Origin: Caulobacter sp. FWC2
GTDB taxonomy: Bacteria > Pseudomonadota > Alphaproteobacteria > Caulobacterales > Caulobacteraceae
Reading direction: 5' to 3'
Assembly: GCF_002742625.1 (NCBI RefSeq)
Contig: NZ_PEBF01000001.1
Span: forward strand, 3,348,001 to 3,412,000
DNA: 64,000 nucleotides
The notes beneath the pieces were generated by a model. That model ran no database searches, had not been told where the DNA came from, and was given only the letters and a program-made list of their open reading frames with translations. Both the position numbers and the translations under genes were made by a program. Within the stretch, counting starts at the first letter, position 1. Each line of letters opens with the position of its first letter. Below are positions 11,762-19,875 of this stretch, piece after piece.

Positions 11762-13153
11762 TTGAGCTTACCGTCCAAGGACATGATGGCCGCCATCGCC
11801 GTCACCCGTTTCGGCCTCGGCGCCCGCCCCGGCGAGATCGACGCCGCCAAGGCCGATCCCCAAGGCTTCCTCATCGACCAGATCCGCCGCGAAGGCGCCG
11901 ACATCCCGCAGGATGGCGGCGAGACCTCGGCACAGCGCTTCGAGCAGATGCGCGACTACCAGCAGCAGCGGAAGATCGAACGCGAAAAGAAGGACGGCGA
12001 AGGCGACAAGAGCGCGCCCCAGGCCGCAAAGGCCGCCGACCGCGCCCTTCGCGACAAGGTCAGCGCCGACTTCCTGGCCCGCGCCCAGCTGGCGACCAAC
12101 ACCTCGGCCGGCTTCCGCGAGCGCTGGGCGCTGTTCTGGGCCAACCACTTCACGGTCTCGTCCACCAAACAGATCACCTCGGTGCTGATCGGCCCGTTCG
12201 AGCGCGAGGCGATCCGGCCTAACGTGTTCAACAGCTTCGAGAACCTGCTGGTGGCCTCGTCGACCCATCCGGCCATGCTGACCTATCTGGACCAGGCCCA
12301 GTCCATCGGTCCCAACAGCCAGATCGCCGTCCGCCGTCGCGGCGCCAAGGTCGGGCTGAACGAGAACCTGGCGCGTGAGATCATGGAGCTGCACACGGTC
12401 GGCGTCGACGCCGGCTACACGCAAGGCGACGTCACCGAATTCGCCCGCGCCCTGACCGGCTTCTCGGTTGGCCGCGACAACGAGGACCGCCAGGGCCAGT
12501 TCGTGTTCCGCGACCCCGCCCACGAGCCCGGCGCGCGCACGATCATGGGACGCCAGTACGCGCAAGCCGACATCAAACAGGGCATGGCGGTCCTAAAGGA
12601 CCTGGCCGCCGACAAGCGCACCGCCCGCCACGTCTGCGGCAAGATCGCTCGCCACTTCGTCTCCGACACGCCCCCGCCCGCCCTGACGGCGCGGCTGGAG
12701 AAGCGCTGGATGGCCACGGGCGGCGACCTGGCCCAGGTGGCCAAGGCCCTGGTCGAAAGTCCCGAGGCCTGGGATCCCACGCCCGCCAAGTTCAAGACGC
12801 CCTACGAATACACCCTGTCGACCTGGCGGCTGATCGGGGCCGAGCCCTCGGCGATCGAGCGCCTGGCGCCGATCCTCACGGGCCTGGGTCAAAAGCCCTT
12901 CTCGGCCCCCTCCCCCAAGGGCTGGCCGGAGGACGCACAGACCTGGGCTTCTCCCGATGGCCTGATCAAGCGGATGCAGTGGGCCCAGGGCTTCGCCGCC
13001 GTGGTCGCCGACCGCACCGATCCCAACGCCCTGGCGGTTCAAGCCTTGGGCGATCGCCTGACGCCCCCCGTCGCCAAGGCCGTGTCACGGGCCGAGACCC
13101 GCAAGGAAGCCTTCGCCCTTCTCGTGATGAGCCCGGAGTTTCAACGCCGATGA
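11762..13153 (+). CDS. DUF1800 family protein
   Basis: 463-residue protein. The family hallmark is the central GLNENLAREIMELHTVGVD segment with YTQGDVTEFARALTG (about residues 200-240). The N-terminal VTRFGLGARPGEID is also typical. Function is unknown. DUF1800 genes are usually paired with a DUF1501 gene, as here, where the two overlap by ATGA. No signal peptide is evident in this protein, whereas its partner carries a Tat signal. I chose the TTG at 11762 because AAGGGAGAG lies just upstream; ATG at 11783 or 11786 is an alternative with a poorly spaced AAGGA. Confidence 0.85.
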   Translation: MSLPSKDMMAAIAVTRFGLGARPGEIDAAKADPQGFLIDQIRREGADIPQDGGETSAQRFEQMRDYQQQRKIEREKKDGEGDKSAPQAAKAADRALRDKVSADFLARAQLATNTSAGFRERWALFWANHFTVSSTKQITSVLIGPFEREAIRPNVFNSFENLLVASSTHPAMLTYLDQAQSIGPNSQIAVRRRGAKVGLNENLAREIMELHTVGVDAGYTQGDVTEFARALTGFSVGRDNEDRQGQFVFRDPAHEPGARTIMGRQYAQADIKQGMAVLKDLAADKRTARHVCGKIARHFVSDTPPPALTARLEKRWMATGGDLAQVAKALVESPEAWDPTPAKFKTPYEYTLSTWRLIGAEPSAIERLAPILTGLGQKPFSAPSPKGWPEDAQTWASPDGLIKRMQWAQGFAAVVADRTDPNALAVQALGDRLTPPVAKAVSRAETRKEAFALLVMSPEFQRR

Positions 13154-14430
13154 CCGCTCAACTGAACCGCCGCTCGCTGCTGGGCCTTGGCGCCAGCCTG
13201 GGCATCACCGTCAACTTTCTCGGGACCCAGGCGTTTGCCGCGTCCGAGGGGGATCTGGCCAAGAAGAAGCTGGTCGTCGTCATCTGCCGCGGCGGCATGG
13301 ACGGCCTGTCCGTATCTCCGCCGGTGGGCGACGCCAACTACGCCAACCTGCGCGGTTCGATCGCCATGAAGCCCGATCAGGTGCTCCGGCTGGACAACAC
13401 CTTCGGCCTGCACCCTGAGCTGACGACCGTCCACGCCCTGGCGCTGAAGGGCGAGGCCCGCATCGCCCCGGCCATCGCCAGCCCCGACCGCGCCCGCTCG
13501 CATTTCGAGGCCCAGGACGTGCTGGAGACCGGCGCGGCCCATGTCTACGGGACCGAAACCGGCTGGTTGAACCGCACGCTGGAAGCCCTCGCCCCCGTCC
13601 GCAAGGTCGAAGGACTGTCGGTCGGGACCACCGCTCCGCTGATCCTGCGCGGCAAGGTCCAGGCGGCTAGCTGGTCGCCGGGCAAGGGCGTCGACGAAAC
13701 CGCCCGCCTGCCGACCCTGCTGCAGGATCTCTACAAGAACGACCCGATGCTGGGTCCGGCCTTCGCGCGCGGCCTGGAGACCGAGACCATGGCCCAGCAG
13801 GCCATGACCGCCATGGCGCCGACCCCGGCCATGAACGTGGCGGCGGCATCCACCCCCGCCATGCCGGGCATGCCTGCCCCGATGTCACAAAACATCGCCA
13901 ACGACCGCCAGAACCGCGCCGGCAGCGACGCGGCGCGCAAGCTTGGCTCGACCCTCGGCGGCTTCATGATCCAGGCCGGCGGACCGCAGATCGCCGCTAT
14001 CTCGCTGGACGGCTTCGACACCCACGCCGGCCAGCAAGGCCAGATCGCCACGCGCCTGTCCTATATGGACGCTGTGCTGGACGGCCTGCACGACGGGCTG
14101 GGCGCGGAATGGAAGAACACGGTGGTCATCGCGGTGACCGAGTTCGGCCGCACCGCCCGCGTCAACGGCACCGGCGGCACCGACCACGGCACGGCCTCGA
14201 CGGGCCTCGTCCTGGGCGGCGCGTTGAAGAAGGGCGGCGGCATCGTCGGCGACTGGCCGGGCCTGGCCGACAACGCCCTGTTCGAGAACCGCGACACCGC
14301 GCCGACGGTGGACATGCGCGGCCTGTTCAAGGGCGTGCTGGCCGACCATATCGGCGTCGACCGCGCGATCCTGGAGAGCAAGGTGTTCCCCGACAGCGCG
14401 GCGGCCAAGCCGGTGACGGGGCTGGTCTAG
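13150..14430 (+). CDS. DUF1501 family Tat-exported protein
   Basis: 426-residue protein with a twin-arginine signal (NRRSLLGLG at residues 6-14, then a hydrophobic stretch ending in AFA), so it is probably exported folded. The mature part has the DUF1501 segments KLVVVICRGGMDGL, ISLDGFDTHAGQQGQIA, VIAVTEFGRTARVNGTGGTDHG and LGGALKKGG, which resemble the alkaline phosphatase/sulfatase-like fold. Substrate is unknown. A Met/Pro/Ala-rich insertion (about 215-250) is unusual and may be a flexible loop. Translation is coupled to the DUF1800 gene. Confidence 0.88.
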   Translation: MTAQLNRRSLLGLGASLGITVNFLGTQAFAASEGDLAKKKLVVVICRGGMDGLSVSPPVGDANYANLRGSIAMKPDQVLRLDNTFGLHPELTTVHALALKGEARIAPAIASPDRARSHFEAQDVLETGAAHVYGTETGWLNRTLEALAPVRKVEGLSVGTTAPLILRGKVQAASWSPGKGVDETARLPTLLQDLYKNDPMLGPAFARGLETETMAQQAMTAMAPTPAMNVAAASTPAMPGMPAPMSQNIANDRQNRAGSDAARKLGSTLGGFMIQAGGPQIAAISLDGFDTHAGQQGQIATRLSYMDAVLDGLHDGLGAEWKNTVVIAVTEFGRTARVNGTGGTDHGTASTGLVLGGALKKGGGIVGDWPGLADNALFENRDTAPTVDMRGLFKGVLADHIGVDRAILESKVFPDSAAAKPVTGLV

Positions 14431-14433
14431 CGC

Positions 14434-15429
14434 CTACCGCCGCTTGGTCTGGCGCCGCGCGAAGGGTTCGGCGTCGGCCTCGTCTTCCGAGAAGCCGAAC
14501 TTGCGGAAGCCTTCCTTCATCTCGGCGCTCAGCGGGGCCTCGATGTGCAGCATACCCACCGACGGGTGCGGCAGCAGGATCGAGCGGGCGTGCAGCTGCA
14601 GCTTCAGCCCTTCCGACAGCGGCGCGGATTTCTCGTCGCCGTACTTGGGATCGCCCAGGATCGGGTGGCCCATGGCCTTCATGTGAGCGCGCAGCTGGTG
14701 GGTGCGACCGGTGTGCGGCCGCAGCGCCATCCAGGTCACGCGCGGACCGGCGCGGCTGATGGTGACGAATTCGGTCTCGGCCGGCTGGGCGTCCGGATCC
14801 TTGGGCTGGGCCGGGACGACCAGTTCGCGGTCGCCGACCCCGCGCTTGGCCAGGTGCAGTTCCATCACGCCCTCGGTCGGGTGCGGATTGCCCGCGACGA
14901 TGGCCCAGTAGGTCTTCTGCGCCTTGCGCTTGGCGAAGGCCCCCGACAGGCGCGCGGCGGCCGACGGCGTCTTGCCCAGCAGCAGCACGCCGGAGGTGTC
15001 GCGGTCCAGGCGGTGGACCAGCTTGGGCCGATTGACGCCCTCGCCCCAGGCGCTGAGCAGCTTGTCGACGTGGTGCGTGGTCTTGGTGCCGCCCTGCACG
15101 GCCAGGCCGGCTGGCTTGTTCAGCGCCAGCACTTCCTCGTCCTCGTACAGCACCAGCGACCTCGCATAGGCGATGTCGCGCGGCGACAGCTTGGCCTTTT
15201 CGTTCGGATCGGGCGCGTCGGGCAGCGGTGGTACGCGGATCTGGCTGCCGGCGGCCAGCTTGGTGTCGGCCTTGGCGCGCGAGCCGTCTACCCGGACCTG
15301 GCCCGAGCGGAACAGCTTGTTCAGCTGGATGTGGTTCAGATGCGGCCAACGGCGCTTGAACCAGCGATCGAGGCGGACCCCGTCCTCGCCGGAATCGACG
15401 TACAGCGTGCGGACTTCCTTGGTGCTCAT
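14434..15429 (-). CDS. rluC: RluC-type 23S rRNA pseudouridine synthase
   Basis: 331-residue RluA-family enzyme. An S4 RNA-binding domain occupies residues ~15-75 (RLDRWFKRRWPHLNHIQLNKL), followed by the catalytic domain with the active-site Asp in HRLDRDTSGVLLL and the GRTHQLRAHM motif. By architecture it is RluC/RluD-like. RluC modifies U955, U2504 and U2580 in E. coli; the exact sites here are inferred. The start overlaps the crcB stop (ATGA), so crcB and this gene are one transcript. Confidence 0.85.
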   Translation of the reverse strand: MSTKEVRTLYVDSGEDGVRLDRWFKRRWPHLNHIQLNKLFRSGQVRVDGSRAKADTKLAAGSQIRVPPLPDAPDPNEKAKLSPRDIAYARSLVLYEDEEVLALNKPAGLAVQGGTKTTHHVDKLLSAWGEGVNRPKLVHRLDRDTSGVLLLGKTPSAAARLSGAFAKRKAQKTYWAIVAGNPHPTEGVMELHLAKRGVGDRELVVPAQPKDPDAQPAETEFVTISRAGPRVTWMALRPHTGRTHQLRAHMKAMGHPILGDPKYGDEKSAPLSEGLKLQLHARSILLPHPSVGMLHIEAPLSAEMKEGFRKFGFSEDEADAEPFARRQTKRR

Positions 15430-15809
15430 GCGAAAACCTTGCGGGCGATAAGAAGACCCGCGAATAGGGCCGCCACGGACAAAAGCACGCTGGCGGCGGC
15501 ATAGGAGAAAGCTGGGACATAGTCGCGCTTCTGGATCATCAGCGCGGTCTCCAGCGAGAACGAAGAGAACGTCGTGAAGCCGCCCATGACGCCCACGCCC
15601 AGCAGCACGCGCCACGGCTCGCCCGAGCCATTGCCGCGAAGCGCCAGCCAGGAAGCCAGGCAGCCCATCAGGAAACCGCCGACGATGTTGACGGTGAAGG
15701 TGCCATACGGCCAACCGGGTCCCATGACCCGCATGGCGCCGACGCCGACCAGATAGCGCGCGACCGAGCCGACGGCTCCGCCAGCGGCCACCAGAAGCAG
15801 CTTGTTCAT
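15426..15809 (-). CDS. crcB: fluoride exporter CrcB/Fluc
   Basis: 127-residue, four-helix membrane protein of the Fluc family, which forms dual-topology dimeric fluoride channels. Family segments are GGAVGSVARYLVG near the N-terminus, YGTFTVNIVGGFLMG, and GFTTFSSFSLE in the third helix. The ATG at 15809 (MNKLLLVAAGG) is preferred over one 13 codons upstream, which adds a hydrophilic leader. I looked for a fluoride riboswitch upstream and did not see one. Downstream coupling to rluC is common in Alphaproteobacteria. Confidence 0.92.
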   Translation of the reverse strand: MNKLLLVAAGGAVGSVARYLVGVGAMRVMGPGWPYGTFTVNIVGGFLMGCLASWLALRGNGSGEPWRVLLGVGVMGGFTTFSSFSLETALMIQKRDYVPAFSYAAASVLLSVAALFAGLLIARKVFA

Positions 15810-15973
15810 GAACGCCTTATGCGCCGAGCGGGCCAAAACGCCAAGCATCCAACGAAGTTCCCTTGATTTTCCCCGGTTTCTTTCACGGTAAACACCGTTG
15901 GAAACCCTCTTTCCGAACCCCCGGTTAAGCGCGCTTCCCGCATTCTGATGGGCACATCAACAGCGCCAGACCC

Positions 15974-17206
15974 ATGCCCTTCGACACCCCCCTTCCCTCA
16001 GACGCGACCGAACGCGTGGCCCTTCCGGGCCCGGTGGCTCAGCGCCTGTCGGGTTCGGAGCTGGTCTCGCGCGGCTCGGTCAACGTGATCAGCATCAAGG
16101 CCATCCGCCAATGGGCGGGTGACTGGTGGAGCGACAAGCGCAGCGATGTTTGGACCTATGTCGAGCTGAAGCTGAACGAGCATCTGGACCGCAACGACAT
16201 GCGGGCCCGTATCTCCGACAGCGAATTCCTGATCGCCATGAACAACGACCAGGGCCTGGCCGCCCAGGCGACCAGCGTGCGGATCCTGGAAGACGTTCTG
16301 ACCCACCTGTTGGGCGCCGCCTCGTCAAAGGACCTGGGCATCCGTTCGGTGATCGGGCTGGAGGGCGGCCAAGCCATCTGCAGGCCGATCGACCCCAGCG
16401 TGATCCTGGCCGCCCGCGCCCGCCGCGATTCGGCGCGCTCGCCGGTCCGCATCGAAGTCGATCCGGCCGATGAGGCCCGCCGCACTCCCGTGGCCTTCAC
16501 CACCGCCGGCGGCGCGGCGCTTCGCGTGGACTTCACGCTGGAGCACGTGGTCAGCCTGCGCCGCAACATCACCACCGCCGTGCGCGTCGAGCCGATGGTC
16601 ACCCACCTGGCCAGCGGCCGTCAGGCCTCGGCCCGCGCCCTGACCAAGCTGTCCGACCGCGACGTCGCCTTCATCGACGAGTCGACGCTGAAATACGCCT
16701 CGGTGTTCGCGCGCTCGGCCCAGGGCCACAACACGCCCGAACTGATCCTGCCCGCTTCGTTCCGCACCCTGGGCACCCAACGCGGCCGCGACCTGCTGAC
16801 CGGCACCGCCGGCCTGTCGCTAAGCCTGCTGCGCGGCGGCGTGATGATCGAACTGGTCGACGTCACGCGCGGCACGCCCGCCGGTCGTCTTCTGGAAGTG
16901 GTCGGTCTGCTGCGCGCCCTCACCCGCGGCGTCATCGCCCGCGTCCCCCCGGACAAGGAAGCGCTGCGCGTGCTGCGCGACGCCCGCCTGGCCGGCCTGG
17001 CCTTGGACGCCTCGGACCTCTCCGGCGAAGCCGCCAAGATCGCCATGGAGATGATGGCCTTCGGACGCGACGCGCGCGGCCTGGCGCCGATGACCATCCT
17101 GCAAGGCCTGCCCCAGGACGGCTATTTCGCCGCCGCCGAGACGGCCGGCCTCACCCACGCTGCGCTCCGCGCGAACTATCCGCTGGGCAAGAGAGCGGCG
17201 GCCTAA
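15974..17206 (+). CDS. hypothetical protein resembling a degenerate GGDEF-EAL
   Basis: 410-residue soluble protein with no signal peptide or membrane helix. Residues ~58-115 follow the pattern of a diguanylate cyclase core: VELKLNEHLDRNDMRARI followed by SDSEFLIAM, where the usual GGDEF would sit (S81-D82-S83-E84-F85). Residues ~205-405 follow an EAL-like order: VEPMVTHLASGRQASARAL, then MIELVD, then LARLAGLALDASDL-type spacing and LPQDGYFAAAE near the end. All catalytic residues of both domains are absent or replaced, so it could only be a receptor or scaffold. This similarity is my pattern reading and is not certain. It is a single gene with no clear Shine-Dalgarno, convergent with the next. 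Confidence 0.6.
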   Translation: MPFDTPLPSDATERVALPGPVAQRLSGSELVSRGSVNVISIKAIRQWAGDWWSDKRSDVWTYVELKLNEHLDRNDMRARISDSEFLIAMNNDQGLAAQATSVRILEDVLTHLLGAASSKDLGIRSVIGLEGGQAICRPIDPSVILAARARRDSARSPVRIEVDPADEARRTPVAFTTAGGAALRVDFTLEHVVSLRRNITTAVRVEPMVTHLASGRQASARALTKLSDRDVAFIDESTLKYASVFARSAQGHNTPELILPASFRTLGTQRGRDLLTGTAGLSLSLLRGGVMIELVDVTRGTPAGRLLEVVGLLRALTRGVIARVPPDKEALRVLRDARLAGLALDASDLSGEAAKIAMEMMAFGRDARGLAPMTILQGLPQDGYFAAAETAGLTHAALRANYPLGKRAAA

Positions 17207-17716
17207 CTAGGTCCGCTGGCGTCCGTAGCCGACGTTCTTGACCACGTCCCGCGCGTCATAGGCGTCGCGATCCTTGGGCGTCGGGCCCTTGCCGAACACG
17301 ACCTCGATCGAACGCGACACGGCCGGACCCGGGCCGAGGTCGAAGCTCGTCCCCAAACCCAAGCCGAAACTGGAACGCCGTCCGAAGCTGGCCGAGCCGC
17401 CGCCGACCGAGACACGCGGCCCGCGATCGTAGCCGCTGACATTGGTCGAGCGATCGGCGATGCGGAACCAGTCATAGCCGTCGCGCAAGGCCAGTTCGGC
17501 GGCGCGCAGCAAGGCGTAGTCGGCGATCTGCGCCTCCTTGGCGCCAGGCCCGCCTTGGAAGGTGACGCGGTAGCGCCCTGCCTCCAGGCGATATTCCGAA
17601 TAGCCGACGTCGTTCGGCGCGCCCAGTTGAGCGCGGTAGACGGTCGGGGTCGTCGCGCAGGCGGCCAGCAGGAAACCGGCCAGCGCGGCGGCGATCAGGG
17701 GTTTGGTGATTGTCAT
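17207..17716 (-). CDS. lipoprotein of unknown function
   Basis: 169-residue protein with a lipoprotein signal (hydrophobic stretch ending LLAAC, Cys at 20). The mature part begins with a Tyr-rich segment (NDVGYSEYRLEAGRYRVTFQGG) and contains LLRAAELALRDGYDWFRI, a pattern shared with small lipoproteins often labelled CC0125-like in Caulobacter. A Gly/Ser-rich stretch follows. It is the last gene of the minus-strand run from the Do protease and starts 11 bases after the pseudouridine-synthase stop. Confidence 0.75.
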   Translation of the reverse strand: MTITKPLIAAALAGFLLAACATTPTVYRAQLGAPNDVGYSEYRLEAGRYRVTFQGGPGAKEAQIADYALLRAAELALRDGYDWFRIADRSTNVSGYDRGPRVSVGGGSASFGRRSSFGLGLGTSFDLGPGPAVSRSIEVVFGKGPTPKDRDAYDARDVVKNVGYGRQRT

Positions 17717-17727
17717 GGCGCGTGTCC

Positions 17728-18543
17728 TCAGACCTGATCAACGGCCTCGGAACCTGGCTGTTCCGGAACCGCCAGATCCAGGGCCTGGAGCATGGCTTTG
17801 AAATCGGACGGAAGCGGGGCCATGACCTTGCGTTCGCCGCCCAGCGGATGCGGGAAGGTCAGGCGCGCGGCGTGCAGCATCAGGCGCGGCACGGCGATGC
17901 CGCCCAGCATCAGCGCCCCGCCATAACGGCTGTCGCCGGCCAGCGGCCGGCCGATCGAGCCCATGTGGACGCGCAGCTGGTGCATGCGGCCTGTGTCGGG
18001 CGACAGTTCGACCAACGCCGCCACGCCATTGCTGGCCAGGGTGCGGTAGCGGCTGCGGGCGGTCTCGGCGTCCGGATGGTCCGGCTCGCACACCCGCATA
18101 TAGGCCTCACGGCCGATCGACTCCCGGCGCAGCGGGCTGTCGATCATGCCGCCCTTCGGCTCGGGCGCGCCCGGCGCGACGATGGCCAGGTAGGACTTGC
18201 GGAACCGCTTGGCCATCATGGCCTCGCCCAGGAAGGCCGCGCCCGGCTTCGTCTTCGCCGTCAGGATCACGCCCGAGGTGTCGCGGTCCAGGCGGTGGAT
18301 CAGTCGCGGCCGAGCCTTGCCCGGCTTGGCGAACGCCCACAGCAGGTCGTCCAGCGTATGGGCCTTGATCCGCCCGCCCTGGCTGGAGAGGCCCGCGGGC
18401 TTGTCCAGCACGATGATCGTCTCGTCCTCGTACAGGACCCACGACCTGGCCGTCTCGATCTCCTCGGGTGTGAGGGTGATCGGACACTCGACGGCCTTGG
18501 GCTTGGCGACACCGGGCGGACGGCGGAATTTCGGACTGCTCAT
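17728..18543 (-). CDS. RluA-family pseudouridine synthase without S4 domain
   Basis: 271-residue synthase with the catalytic HRLDRDTSGVIL motif and GRMHQLRVHMGSIG, but no S4 domain, which places it with the short RluA-like enzymes that modify 23S rRNA or tRNA. The order resembles the S4-containing paralogue at 14434-15429, so the window holds two family members within 3 kb. The start overlaps the rarA stop by ATGA. The target uridine is not predictable from sequence. Confidence 0.85.
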   Translation of the reverse strand: MSSPKFRRPPGVAKPKAVECPITLTPEEIETARSWVLYEDETIIVLDKPAGLSSQGGRIKAHTLDDLLWAFAKPGKARPRLIHRLDRDTSGVILTAKTKPGAAFLGEAMMAKRFRKSYLAIVAPGAPEPKGGMIDSPLRRESIGREAYMRVCEPDHPDAETARSRYRTLASNGVAALVELSPDTGRMHQLRVHMGSIGRPLAGDSRYGGALMLGGIAVPRLMLHAARLTFPHPLGGERKVMAPLPSDFKAMLQALDLAVPEQPGSEAVDQV

Positions 18544-19841
18544 TTGCCGTCCTTACGCACCTTGCCCCAGGCTTCCAAGCGCTCACGCACTTTCGCTTCC
18601 GCGCCGAACGGCTTCGGCTCATAGAACCGTCGCCGCTCCATGCCGTCCGGGAAGTAGTTCTGGCCCGAAACCCCGCCCTCGACATCATGGTCGTAGGCAT
18701 AGCCGTCGCCATAGCCCAGCGACTTCATCAGCTTGGTCGGGGCGTTGAGGATGTGCGACGGCGGCATCAGGCTGCCGGTCTCCTTGGCGGCGCGGCGGGC
18801 GGCCTTGTAGGCGTTATAGACGGCGTTCGACTTGGGCGCCGAGGCCATGTGGACCACGGCCTGGGCCAGGGCCAGCTCTCCTTCCGGCGAGCCCAGGAAG
18901 TCGTAGGCGTCCTTGGCGGCGGTGGTCAGCAGCAGGGAAAGCGGATCGGCCGCGCCGATGTCCTCGGACGCCATGCGCACCAGGCGGCGGGCGATGAACA
19001 GCGGGTCCTCGCCGCCCTCCAGCATCCGCGCCAGCCAGTAGAGCGCCGCGTCGGGATCAGAGCCGCGCACCGACTTATGCAGGGCCGAGATGAGGTTGTA
19101 GTGCTCCTCGCGGTCCTTGTCGTAGGCCGGCCGGCGCTTCTGCAGGAACTGGCCTAGCTGGGTCGCATTCAGCGGGCTGTCGGTGCCGATCGAGAACAGG
19201 GTCTCGGCCAGGGTCAGCAGGTAGCGGCCGTCGCCGTCAGCCATGGCGACCAGGGTCGAGCGCGCCTCCGCGTCGATCGGCAGCGGCCGGTTCTCGGCGA
19301 CCTCGGCGCGCTGCAGCAGTTGGTCCAGCGAGTCCTCGCCCAGGCGTTTCAGCACGAAGACCTGGCAGCGCGACAGCAGAGCGCCGTTCAGCTCGAACGA
19401 GGGGTTCTCGGTCGTGGCGCCGACGAGGGTGACAATCCCCTCCTCCACGAACGGCAGGAAGCCATCCTGCTGGGCGCGGTTGAAGCGGTGGATTTCGTCG
19501 ACGAACAGCAGCGTGCTCTGGCCGGCCGCGCGGCGCATGCGGGCCTGTTCGAAGGCCTTCTTCAGGTCGGCGACGCCCGAGAAGACGGCCGAGATCTGCT
19601 GGAACTCGTAGCCGCCGGCCTTGGCCAGCAGGCGCGCGATGGTCGTTTTGCCGGTTCCCGGCGGGCCCCAAAGGATCATCGAGGCCAGACGATGAGCCGC
19701 CGCCATCCGGCCTATGGGACCTTCCGGACCCAGAAGATGCTGCTGGCCCACCACCTCGTCGAGGCTCTGGGGCCGCAGTCGGTCGGCCAGCGGAGCCGGC
19801 GCGTGGGGCGTCAGGCCGGCGGCCTGGAAAAGATCGGACAT
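18540..19841 (-). CDS. rarA: replication-associated recombination protein RarA (MgsA)
   Basis: 433-residue AAA+ ATPase of the clamp-loader group acting at stalled replication forks. Walker A GPPGTGKTT and Walker B LLFVDEIHRF are present. GATTENPSFELNGALLSRC contains sensor 1 and the arginine-finger region, and the C-terminal tetramerisation domain includes ALYWLARMLEGGEDPLFIARRLVR. It resembles eukaryotic WRNIP1. It sits between the protease and pseudouridine-synthase genes on the same strand. Confidence 0.95.
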   Translation of the reverse strand: MSDLFQAAGLTPHAPAPLADRLRPQSLDEVVGQQHLLGPEGPIGRMAAAHRLASMILWGPPGTGKTTIARLLAKAGGYEFQQISAVFSGVADLKKAFEQARMRRAAGQSTLLFVDEIHRFNRAQQDGFLPFVEEGIVTLVGATTENPSFELNGALLSRCQVFVLKRLGEDSLDQLLQRAEVAENRPLPIDAEARSTLVAMADGDGRYLLTLAETLFSIGTDSPLNATQLGQFLQKRRPAYDKDREEHYNLISALHKSVRGSDPDAALYWLARMLEGGEDPLFIARRLVRMASEDIGAADPLSLLLTTAAKDAYDFLGSPEGELALAQAVVHMASAPKSNAVYNAYKAARRAAKETGSLMPPSHILNAPTKLMKSLGYGDGYAYDHDVEGGVSGQNYFPDGMERRRFYEPKPFGAEAKVRERLEAWGKVRKDGK

Positions 19842-19875
19842 GAGTCCTTTCTAGCAGGCCGCCGGACGCAAGTCG

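Noticed and set aside
15810..15973. Fluoride riboswitch upstream of crcB
   Set aside because: Neither the conserved pseudoknot core nor its pairing partners can be found on the minus strand.
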